Below, piece by piece: positions 10,901 to 22,900 of a stretch of DNA of 64,000 nucleotides (within the stretch, counting starts at the first letter, position 1; every line of letters begins with the position of its first letter). A program made the position numbers and the translations under genes. Source of the stretch: Aristolochia californica (Eukaryota; Streptophyta; Magnoliopsida; Piperales; Aristolochiaceae); the NCBI GenBank assembly GCA_029961685.1, contig JARWKL010000007.1:3058708-3122707 (forward strand), given 5' to 3'. Under the pieces are notes generated by a model that saw only the letters and a list, made by a program, of their open reading frames with translations, did no database searches and was not told the DNA's origin.

Positions 10901-13900
10901 TTTAGGAACATTACACTTTAGAGGATTGATTTCGCAAGAGGGGGTTGAGTGTATAGTTAAGTCCCCCCAAAGTTCGAGACGCGTTGCCTGATACGTGTGA
11001 CAGATGGGTGATATGCCCAACACTGGTTTTGAGTTCAGAAATGAAGTTTCGGAAAGCTTTTCTGTCTTTGGATGTTAGGCTTTTCAAGTTTTTTAGATCT
11101 CAACTTTTTTCGAAGTCCACATCAAAAATCCTTTTTTATTTTTACTTTTATTTTTTATCAGAGGATTTCTAGGGTTGTTTCAATCCCTTTATCCATCTTT
11201 TCTCCATCTTATTTTTTACGTCCAAAACATCCCCTCGGCGAAGGTTTCTTTTTCCTTTTTTTGGACTGTAATCTAGCTTTTCTAATTGATTATTTTCCTT
11301 TTTTATTACTCCCTAGTAAATCCTGATTCTCTAGGTAATCCCACTACTATCCCTTTTGCAGCTTTTCCATTGTGCTTTTTGGGATTGTCATCTAGCTTCT
11401 CAACTTGATTGTTTCCCTTTCTCTTGGTTCCTAGTAAACCCAGGTTTTCGTGATGACACCAATAGCGTCTCTGGAGTTCTTGGAAAAAATTAATTTTATT
11501 TGAGATGTCCCTGGTAAAAGAAGTGATATGAATTGTGGAAAACCAGTGCCATACCATGGTGAGCTCCTTCATATGCTATTTGCTGGCATCATTGAACAAC
11601 GTGATACCGAAGATGGTTATTGCTTCACTAAAAGAAGTGAAGGATAAAGTGGTTCATTTAATATCCATCTTTGTCTTTTATATGTTATATATCTCCAATG
11701 GTGTAGAGTATGAAGCAGTGCTTTTTGTATTTTTGTTCAACTGTATGACGTGTTTATGTTCATGTGGTGAATACATGACATTTCTTATCTTCTTCTAGCA
11801 GACAAATCCATTTGATCTATTTGAGACTTTCTTTGGTGCAAGCATGGGTGGCTTTTCTGGCATGGATCAAAGTACTTTTGGAACACGGCGGCGTCCAACC
11901 ATTGTTAAGGGCGATGATATACGGTAAGATATAATTCTTAGATGCAAAGTTCTTACATGTTTGATTGCTTAATTGCAATTTTATAATCTGCATATAATGT
12001 ATTTAAGGCAGGCTTCATGATCAACATGTCAGTTTTGACTTGTCATTTGCTTCTCCATGAGACTCTTTGGAGATATTCTGTTCTTGTCTCGGAAGTTCAG
12101 TTTTTACTGGTCAACTATAATTGATTGCGATATGCTGCCTACTGTTTTTTGACATTCAATTGTAATGGATTTCGTGTATTAATAATTTTCAGTTATGATC
12201 TCATTTTGGAGTTTTCTGAGGCTATATTTGGAGCTGAAAAAGAATTTGAGCTTTCTCATTTGGAAACTTGCGATGTCTGTTCTGGCACTGGAGCAAAGTC
12301 AGGTTCAAAGGCGAGGATCTGCTCAACCTGTGGAGGTAGGGGTCAGGTCATGCGAACAGAGCAGACACCTTTTGGATTATTTTCTCAGGTAATCTTTTTT
12401 TTATAGCTTTTACCAGCTCATCCTATCATAATATGACAGAACAGGTCTCAAATGGAATTGAGAAAGTTGTCAGTTGTCTGTGGCTAAAAGTGTAATTTTT
12501 TTAGCATATGTATGTTTTAAACATTAAAATTCATTATCTATCTTCTATAATTGTGCTCTTGCAGTCTATTATTTAACAGGAGACTTTTTATCTTATGTGA
12601 AATGTACTGAATCCATCTCACCTCCAAACAGTGCTACTTTATATGAACCTTGTTATTTAGGTCCTAAAAAACATGAGTTATCCTGCATTAGTATTGTTGA
12701 CTCATTGTCTATGTTGTAGAAAATATATTGAAAATGGTAATATGTGTTTGCCATGTGAAATAGATGAAAATGTGAAAATTGGAACCTATAGAGGTGAAAA
12801 TACGGGCACGTACAATTTCACAATTTTTAGGGGTTTGTGTAAGCTATGACAAATAGTGGTCTGCCTTCTGAACTTTCATTTTGTGACTTATAATTTTCTT
12901 GGTAAGTAGGTGTCAGTCTGTCCAAGTTGTGGGGGAGAAGGAGAAGTGATTTCTGAATATTGTAGGAAATGTAGAGGTGAAGGGCGAATACGTATTAAGA
13001 AAGATGTCAAAGTAAAAATTCCTCCCGGAGTCAGCAAAGGCAGCACTCTTAGAGTACGTGGTGAAGGTGATGCAGGTCCAAGGGGGTAAGCATTTTATTC
13101 TTATTCTTTATATTATGACTACGTTTAGCAGTATTGAGTACATTTTGTTCTGTGGGTTTTCAATTGTCATGCAAGGATGCACGTTCATAATTTTAAAGAA
13201 TTTGTTGTGTTGTCCCATGTTATTAACTAGTACTTTGAGCTGTAAGGTTTTGGCTGATGAGTTGATAATATACCTCAGATTTTGCATCAGGTGATTAATG
13301 AGTAACAGAATGAGATGTTGACAATTACCCAAAGATAGACCATCTTATAGCATGAAGTTTTACCTGCTGTATAGATATTAGAGCTTAAATGTACATTATA
13401 ACTTTTCAATGGACTGCTTCAATCATGCTACATAGGTGTGGCCTCTCTACACTAGAATCACCTGTGGAAGATGGTTGTTAGGTTGGTGCTTTTAGCATTT
13501 CAGTCTAACTTAGAGCAAAATATTCTATTTCATCAAGCCTCTCTTTGTTGGACCTGAAACAATTCGATTATCAGGCATCACTCTATGCTCCGATTATTAC
13601 GTGCTTATGTACAAATCTATAGAACACCTGCTAATGATGCTTTGCCCTCCTTCATCTGAAATTATATAGAAACCTTTATATCTTTATACTTACAATTTGT
13701 TTTCTAACTCAATACTTACAATTACAGTCACTTTTATGAAACCATTTACGAAAAACTACTTGTTCTCTAGCATGATAAATGTAAATTCTAGTTGTGCTGA
13801 ATGCGTAGTTTGCTCATCCTATGGATATTACTAAATTGGGTTAATTTCTTTATATTTGAAGAAAATTCTATCTTTCGTTTGATGAGTTTGGTTAAATATT

Positions 13901-16900
13901 TTTGTATTTTGATGAACTAAGAATGGTTTCAACGAGAATATCTGCTCTTACAAGAAATGATCAGCTAAAGAAAAAGTAGCCACTGCAGTTTTACTTGATT
14001 TTTATTCTGAAGTTAACTAACTGACGTTATTTTTTTCTGTCATGAACTTACTTTCTTTTTCTCATCTTTCAAGCAGAGGACCTCCAGGTGATCTTTTTGT
14101 ATACCTTGAAGCTGAGGAGATCCCAGAAATTCAAAGAGAAAGAGATGGCATAAACCTCTATTCGACAATTTCAATAAGCTATATTGATGCCATCTTAGGG
14201 ACTATCGTCAAGGTGGAGATATCTACTTTTAGAATTTATGGCTCCTTTCTCCTCTACTACCATTATTTTTAACTTTTGAGAAAGAAATTTCAAATTTTCC
14301 CTTTTTCTGCCTGCCATAACCTCTTGGTTATTGGCTACTATCTCTAATCGAATAATTATTGGAATTTAGAGTCATTTGATGATCCCAATTTGAAGAATAT
14401 CTTCAATCCTGCCTGAGTCCTACCCAACCATGCTTGCGTCATCTGATTTCATGCAATTGGATTATTTCTTCTTCAATTTGTGGTCTTAATTGCTGAGTTT
14501 GAGTGTTATGCATTGAAAATTGACTACATTGGTTGTTGAATTGCCCTAATTGACTCAATTGTGGGGCTCACTTGATTGCGCATGCATAGAAATTTGGGGA
14601 AAGTGTTCCTAATTGATTGTTGACACATTATTGCATTAAATTATGGTTGTTTTGTGGTGCTGAATAGCTGAATCTAGCACACAAGTTGCTGTCCAAAGGA
14701 CCACTGAGGGCTCAGATGTGAAATTCTCTCAACCTATTCATATAACTACAATCCGGTTGAATGGATCGAATTATGTGAATTGGTCAAAATCATTTTTTAT
14801 GTATTTTAGAAGGATGACCAAATACATAATAGATGCCTCTTGGACCTATTACTGAAGACTGGGTAGCAAAAAACAATTTAGTGATGACTTGGTTGGTTAA
14901 CAGTATGGAGTCACGATTCAGTGACCAGATTTTGAGTTGTAGTACCGCTCAGGTAATGTGGACTGCCTTGGCATTTATTTTATCTCAAGAGAGTAACTTA
15001 TTGAGAATCTATGAATTGTATATGATATAGTTTCATATGAAGTGTGGAAATAGATTAGTGACATGTAATTTCACTGAGATGAGAGGAGGACTATAGGAAA
15101 TCAGCACATTCCATCCGTTTACTGTGAATGTTGAGGATATTCATAAGGAGAATCAGATTCAAGTAGCTTGGTTTCTAGATGGTTTGGGCTTTGAGTATGA
15201 AGCCATTCACCCCTAGTTGTTGGCCAATGAGGATGTGCCTGCCCTAGAACATCCTTTTAATTGAGTTCTTCGGGCTGAAGGTGCAGTAGTGAATAAAAAT
15301 GACTCATGTGAAAATCTCTCCAATACAGCTGCTCTTAACCTCCAGTCTTCTACTGGTAAGCCTGATGGTCCAGTTCATGGTGATAATAATAGAGGTAGAG
15401 GTCGCTCCTTCTCTACCCGTGGTCGTGTTCGTGGTCGTGGCCGGAATGATTGGGGGGATAAAAAATGTGTTCATTGTGGTAGGTCAAACCATATATCTGA
15501 AAAATGTTGGGAAAAATTTGGTAAACCTACCTGGGCCAATTGTATAGTCACAGAAAGGAGGCCTCTTCACACACTGGGTTTTATGAAGAGATTTAACAGT
15601 TAGTACAACGGTTGGGCCACTTGACTGCATCATCTACTACTTCTTTGACTGTTGAGACTTATCCTTCATCCTCAACAAGGACCACAATAGCGAGTACAGG
15701 TATGATTGTATTGAATGTGTCCTATTCTTTCTCCTGGATCATTGATTCAGGAGCCTCTACACACATGTTAGGTATGCCCTCCTTATTTCAGTCCATTAAT
15801 CCATCTCATTCACATTGTCGAGTTACTTAGTTGATGCACCTCTCCTGTTGGGGGGAGGGTACTATGTACACTACCCTACAAATGTCCTTGGACGCAGTTC
15901 TTTTTGTTCTAAAGTTTTTAGTCAATTTCTTGTCTGTGAGTCACATTACTAAATTCTTAAACTATTCAGTAACATTTTATCCTACTTCCTGTGTTTCCCA
16001 AGACTTAAAAATAAAGAAGACGATTGGTTCATAACATGAGAAGAGAGGACTCTATATACTGGATGATGTATCTATTTCTCGAGTTGTGACACTCACTACT
16101 ATAGATTCTTCCTACTTATGACATTTACGCTTGAGACACCCATCACCAGTTAAGCTACATCAGTCTTTTCCTTCTTTGCCAGCCGATATTTCATTTGATT
16201 GCGAGTCTTGTTAGTTGGGAAAGCATCATCGATCCAGTTTCCTAGTTAATGTTGGCCGTAGCATCAAATTGTTTGAATTAGTTCATTCAGATGTATGGGG
16301 TCCATGTGCGATTCTTAGTCCAATTGGTTTAAAGTATTTTGTATCGTTTATCGATGATTTCAGTAGAGTAACTTGGGTGTATCTCCTAGAGGAGAAACTC
16401 AAAGTATTTTATGTATTTCTGACTTTTTTCAAGGACATAAAACATTGATTTTGTGCTTGTGTTCACATTTTTCATACTGACAATGGGTTGGAATATCTTA
16501 ATAATAAATTTTAGTGTTTTGTGCCTCACATGGCATTACGCATCGGACATCTTGTCCTTATACCCTTTTAATTGAATGGGTTAGTTGAACGTAAAAATGT
16601 ACATTTTCTTGAAGTTACTCAGACACTGTTGCTACACATGAACATTCCTAACTCTTATTGGGGGGTGTAGTTTTGACTTCTTGTTTTTTTTTTTTTTTTT
16701 TTTTTTGAGAAAAACTTAATTGCATGCTCTCCTCTATTTTGAATGCTCTCCACTTTTTAAAACTGAACTGTAAAATGTTTGATGTGGTTCCTCGTGTTTT
16801 TTGTTGTACTTGTTTTGTTCACATGTTTGGAACTTCAATTGATAAGTTGTCACCTTGGTTTGTCAGATGTGTCTAATTGAGTCACTCTCATCGACAAAAA

Positions 16901-19900
16901 AAGGGTACAAATGTTATGACCCTATTCAACGGAAGACGTGTCGTTGATGTGACTTTCTTTCAACATACTCCATATTTTGCATCTAGTGAGCTTTCTGGTT
17001 CTTTTGAGTCTTCTTTAGATAGTCTAGTTCATGTCGCTGTTTTGGATGTACTAGCTCCATTAGGTTCTTTTTTACCTCTTCGTGTTTATAGCTGCCATCT
17101 TTGTACTCCTATTGTGCCTCTGCCAACTACACCTACGTAGCTCTCTTCTCATGATCGGTTGTCTTCCTCTTTGCTTGCTGATCCCGTTATGTCTTGTTTG
17201 GACTTGCCTATTTGTTTACAAAAAGGTAAATGGTTTTGCACTTCTTATCCAATCTCAAAATATGTATCTCTTGAATTTTTGTCTCCATCCTTTAAATCCT
17301 TTGCTATGTCCATCTCTACTTCCTCTATACCTTGTTTAGTGCAGGATGCTTTGTGTTCTCCAAAGTGGAACAAACTACGGATGATGAAGTGAGGGGTTTG
17401 ATGTCTCAGGGAACTTGGTGTTTATGTGATCCATCGGCAAGGGCAGCTATTGTGGGGGTATCGTTAGGTTTATACCATAAAATATAATGTTTGTGGCTCT
17501 ATTGAATGACACAAGGCACGACTGGTGGCAAAGGAAGATACACAAACCTTCGATGTTGATGTGTTTGAGATATTTTCTCTTATAGCCCGACTCACTTTGG
17601 TATGTATCTTAGTCTTTGTGGCAATTAATAGAGGTTGGCCTCTCTTTCAATTTGATGTGAAAAACACCTTTCTGCATGGTGATTTACATGAGGAAGTTTA
17701 TATGGAGCAACCTACTCAGTATGTTACTCAAAGGGAGACATGGAATAAATGTAAACTACAAAAGGCTATTTATTGGCTTAAACAGAGACAACAGGTGTGG
17801 TTTGAAAAGTCTAGCACTATAGTAATGCAGTTTAGGTTCTACACGAGCTATTGCGATTATTCCATGTTCCTACTTAAGAGAAATATTGGTGTGGTAGTTT
17901 TGGTTGTCTATGTAGATGATATCGTACTATCTGAGGATGATCACAAAAGTTAAACAGTATTTGGCCACATATTTTCAGGCAAAAGATTTGGGTTCCCTCA
18001 AGTACTTCTTTGGCAATGAAGTTACTCGTAGCAAACGAAGTATTGTTCTCTTTTAGAGAAAATATATATTAGATATGTTGTAGAAGTATGGTTTGTTGGG
18101 TGCTAAACCAGTTGACACTCCCATGGAAGTCAGCCATAATCTTCTGGAGGTGCAAATGGAAAAACATAAATGAGCGTGCGAGCTGCTGAAAAACGAGCTT
18201 CAAAAGAAGGCAAGAGGGATATTAACACGAACAACGACGCTTCATCAGGCTACAAGAACAGAGCCCAACATTGCAATTACGCAATGCGCAACAACTAGCT
18301 AAAGCGACAAAAAATTATGTCTCACATGGGGCTCGCAACGCTTTACTCAGGTTGTTATTAAGCTACAAAAGCAGAAGAGGGAGTTTAAACGACTAGTCTG
18401 ATCTTCAAGTCCGGTATCAATGAATGCCGACAAGGAGATTAACGACCAATTTTCCACCTTATAAGGGAGTTGCATTCTAAGGGACTTGGACATACTTTAA
18501 ACTGACCCCATTGAGACCGTGGCCACATCTTGATCAAACAGTGATGATGTGGTCAACCCCGGATACGTGGCTCTTTGATGGGAGAAGGACCACGCTAGTC
18601 GTCTGAGTGTGTGGTGTGTAGTGGGTGCGTCTTAGTGTCTTTTTTACTACGAGTATGAGAAAGAGAAAATATATGTCGTTCTCGAAACAAAACTCTTTTT
18701 CTCATTCATTATAGGAGGATTGGCATTTGGCCAAGATGTGATCTATCTCTTTCCTTGGTTGGAACGATACCCAAGGTCCTACTCTCAAGGATAGAACTCA
18801 AATACCTACGATTGGTAGATAAATTGATTTGTGCTATAGTTACAAGTTGGATATATCAACTGGAAGATTATTGCTCAGATGTCCACTCCCTCTGCCCCCG
18901 CCGAGTCGATATTTGGAAGCCTCCTCCCACCGGTTATTATAAGCTACTTTGACGGCAATGCTTTTGGGAACCCGGGGTTGGCTGGCTTTAGGGGGGTAAT
19001 TTTTTATCCTGGAGGAACAACTATTATGTCATACTCTGGTCCTCTCGACATTGTGGACTCGACCACTGCTGAGCTCTTTGGCCTCCTCCACGGGCTTCGC
19101 ATCTACCAGGATCGTTTCAAAGGTCTAGTTATCGTGGAGGGTGACTCCAAAGTTGTCATTGGCTGGTGCTCCACAACCTCTTTCCCCCCTGTGGCGTCAC
19201 TGTCAACTTTTTCTTGATATTATGGATATTGTTTCCACTACCTTTTGTACTTGGTCCCATGTTCTTAGATCAGCCAATTCGTCTGCTGATTTTTGTGCTA
19301 AATTGGGTCCTTCCGTGCAATCTCTTGTTGTTTGGGGAGGCTTCCCTTGATGTATTCTTTTGCTTTTCTTTGTAATAAAATCATCATCGTTTAAAAAAAA
19401 AAACAAGCTGGATATATCATATGCTATGGGTTAGGGTGGGCACGGGTCGGGGACGGGTTTCCAAAACCCGTACTTGAACGTTGGGAAACCAACCCCGTTC
19501 CCGCTTGTTCCTCTAATCTTCCACCCCGTCCCCGTCCTCGCCCCCTTCCCCCATCCCCCATCCCCCATCCCTCTCCAATCTATTCCTAACCCAACCCATA
19601 ATTTTTTTATTTTTTTATTTTTTAAATGATGCTGAATTTTATTATGAGAGCTCAAACGAGTTGATTACACGAGGGAAAGCCTACCCAAACAATGAGAGAT
19701 TGCTGGGAGGTTCCAAATTTTACCAATTTATCAACCAAAGAATTGGCTGATCTAGGAACAAGGTTTCAATTACAATAAATGGATGACACAATGTCAGCAA
19801 TACAATCAATGATTGGCCAGTGGCGCCAAGGAGGGGAGCTTTCTTTTGAACACCAGCTGATGACAGTCTTTGAATCGCCTTTAATAATCAGCTTGCCATG

Positions 19901-22900
19901 GAGTCTTTGGATCGCCTTCAATAATTAGCTTGCCATGGAGTCTTTGAATCGCCTTCAATAATCAGCTTGCCATTATAGGTATACATCCCAGCGGGTCAAT
20001 TTTTGTCCTTTTGTGAGTTTCACTTAAAACCCTGACTAAAAGGAGGACATACTTTTTCCAGCACATATTTCAAGGCAGCCTGGCTGGTCTTCTCCAAAAT
20101 TCTTCTCCTTCCTTATTTCTTCTATTTTCACCCCCAGAACTTATAGTTTTCAAACTCAACTACCAAAGTCCTAATTCCCCCCCCCCCCCCCCCCCAACTT
20201 GAACTTACTAGGTCAGGAGATTAAGAGACAAAACAAACTAAAAAATAACTTGTGGACATCCTCTTCTTCCATGCTTGTTTGCAGTGTCTTGCACTTCTTT
20301 CTTTGAGCAACTTTCACTTGTGAGACTTCTGCCTCCATGAGACTCTGTTTATATTCTGCAAGATTACGTCTTTTACAATTATCAATTGTTACAGTTTTTT
20401 TGGTGAGTTGACAATGACAATGTTGAAAACATGGAGAAAAGATACTAGGTATTGCCTCAATGAAAAGCTAAAATAAAAGTGCAGAAGTCTAAGATGCATA
20501 AAAAATGAAATGTGGATTTTGCAATATTTAGCTGTTAGATGTGACAACATCTGGGTCATTCCTTTTTTGGCCTATTGAGTGCAGGAGCTGGCCATTCACA
20601 TGTAAGCGGTCCTGTCTCTTTTGTATTCTGATCTTTGCCTCCCTACCTGAAGCTAAAATTGATACTAGCTTTCTTGGAGATACTGGTTATGTGGTTTATA
20701 GAGAGCTACCAGAAATTATGTTAGGATCTGATTAGTTACTTTTAGGGTTTTTCTAGATTTAGGGGTGATTGAAAGTGGTTTAATGGAAGAAATGTGGAGA
20801 AATAAAGTTGGCATGGGATAGCGGGTGGTTCACTTCGAGAGAAAACCCTTCCCCTGAGATACTTGAACACAAATAGTGGTTTTTGAAAGAAACTCAATGG
20901 TAGCTCTTCTTATGTGTGCATTCCTTTTATTATGAGTCTTATTACACTCCTGTAGGGCTCACAACTGAATCTCCTTTATGCTAACCCCAAATTAACTTCC
21001 CTAAGCCCATTAACCTAAGGCCATTGACCCATACGGACTATTACCTAGTTGGTCTCTTTAATAATAATAAAAATATGAAATAAAATCCATTACACTAAAC
21101 CCAATAACACTGGTCTTAACAAACCCCACTGCAGTAAGCCAAGTAACACTAGACTATTACCTAGTTACTCCCTCTGATAATAATAAAATATGAAATGAAA
21201 TCTATTACACTAAACCCATTTACACTGGTCTTAACAAAACTCACTGCAGTATGCCCAAGTAACACTAGACCTTTTTATGACTAGGCTTCTAAGAGTCATA
21301 ACTCGAGCACGCTCCCCAGAATGTCATGTTCTTAGATATTTTGGATACCTTAAAAGCTGAAATTGCTGCCCAAGTCTGCACTTCTCTGTCTTTGATAGAG
21401 GAGAGTGCTTTCCAAACATTGAAAGATAGTGCAGGCAGATAAAAAAACTGCTCTGTGGCATTGCAAACAGATCTAAGGCTTCTTACGGCTACTATCAAGG
21501 GAGGCAATCCAACTTACAAACTATCAAGAAAGCTTAACTTTGTCTTTATAATGACCTCTCTTCTAAGATTTACCTCAATTACTTATTTTCTTGTGTTCTC
21601 TTCTGTTAAATTCCTCTTAGTTTATTGCATCCTGTAATGATATTTTTGAGAAAAGAATATCTTGACATTGAAAATAACCCTGTTGCCTTCTCAATAAAAT
21701 AAAGTCTTCAGCCATCATTAAAAAGGAATTATAAACTAGTACTGAACTTTCCCTTTTGTTAGGTTTTTGATTTATGCACCTCGCACTTATGCTCTTCTGA
21801 CTTTGGAAGTTTGTATGCAGGTTAAGACTGTGGATGGTAGCTCTGAACTTCAGGTCCCACCTGGTACACAGCCTGGTGATGTGCTTGTTTTAGCAAAAAG
21901 AGGTGTTCCTAAGTTGAACAAACCATCACTACGTGGTGATCATTTGTTCACAATCAAAGTTAGTTTACCGAAACGTATCAGGTTTAAACCATCTTCTCAT
22001 TCCACTAATTTCTATCTTGAGAATGGACTATTATTTGATTTTATTTTACTTATGTTTTATTCTTTAAGTTGCATTAGCTGACCTAGCATTGTTATGACAA
22101 GATTTAGAGACTATGATAGTTATGGTTTAAGTTGTGTAACTTTAAGTTGGCTGATGTATTATAATTTTTATGATACATTTGGTTTAGATACTAAAGGAAA
22201 AAGAGGTAAACAAAAGGGAAGGAATAAGAGGTGAAAATTTCTATATGCAAGTGCTTTAAACATTATGATGTTTATATGTGATACTTAATTGAAGAAGATG
22301 ACATAGACGACTTTATTGAGTACCATATTTACTGATGAGGCCATTTCTTTTGAAAAGAGGCACCTTTTATTACAAAGCAAAAGCAAGAGGAACAAACTAG
22401 GGAGGGGGCTTTGTAACAACGGGGAATTGCAGGATAACCCCATGTACTGATGAGGCTTTGGTAGTGAGAATAATCCTACATAACTTGATGTCAAGAAAAA
22501 CCTGTGGTTATTTGTTGGGAAAAAAAGACTTCTAACTTGGGATGGGCAAACACCAACTTTAATATGGTACCAAAGTAGGACATTTGCTTTGTTGGACCTA
22601 GTTAATGCTCCATCTAGTTTGGACCCATTTATCTTGTCCACATTGCAAGACCATTTTCTATGTATTTAGGCTTCAATTCGAGGGGGAGTATTAGTGAGAA
22701 TAATCCCACATAAGTTAATATCAGGCAAATCCAGTGGTCATTAGTTAGGAAGAAGGCGTCCTTCCTCCTAACTTCTGACTCCTGTCATCATTTTGGCTTG
22801 GACTTGGATCCAACTTTGAAAGGGGATTGTTGGAAACTTGGGTATGAGTGGGAGCTTACTGATGACACCGTGAAGAAAAAAAGGCTGTTGAATAAGTGCT

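Larger units (their letters stand above)
8120..11801 (+). other. DnaJ intron 3
   Basis: A 3.7-kb intron. It contains a GC-rich purine/pyrimidine-skewed patch (about 8286-8540), a poly(A)-only insertion (8855-8875), a T17 run near 8911-8927, an 84-bp tandem duplication (9095-about 9260) and a roughly 119-bp direct duplication (copies near 11265 and 11384). No coding domain is recognised. It ends in a tandem TAGCAG acceptor. Confidence 0.65.
14213..21820 (+). other. DnaJ intron 7, transposon-rich
   Basis: A 7.6-kb phase-0 intron. The donor is GTGGAG after AAG; the acceptor is TATGCAG before GTTAAGACTG. It contains a degraded copia element, a 5'-truncated sense LINE with target duplication, an antisense LINE 3' end, a C19 homopolymer (20177-20195) and a 115-bp tandem duplication (from about 21040). 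The stretch 18170-18858 carries no recognisable coding similarity, nor does 20200-21030. Confidence 0.7.

Noticed and set aside
10081..11023. Several 75-109-codon frames in DnaJ intron 3
   Set aside because: No motif, conflicting strands, no splice signals and no similarity to known TE proteins.
22285..22641. 118-codon minus-strand open frame
   Set aside because: It overlaps the TRIM-like repeats and has no protein-like pattern.
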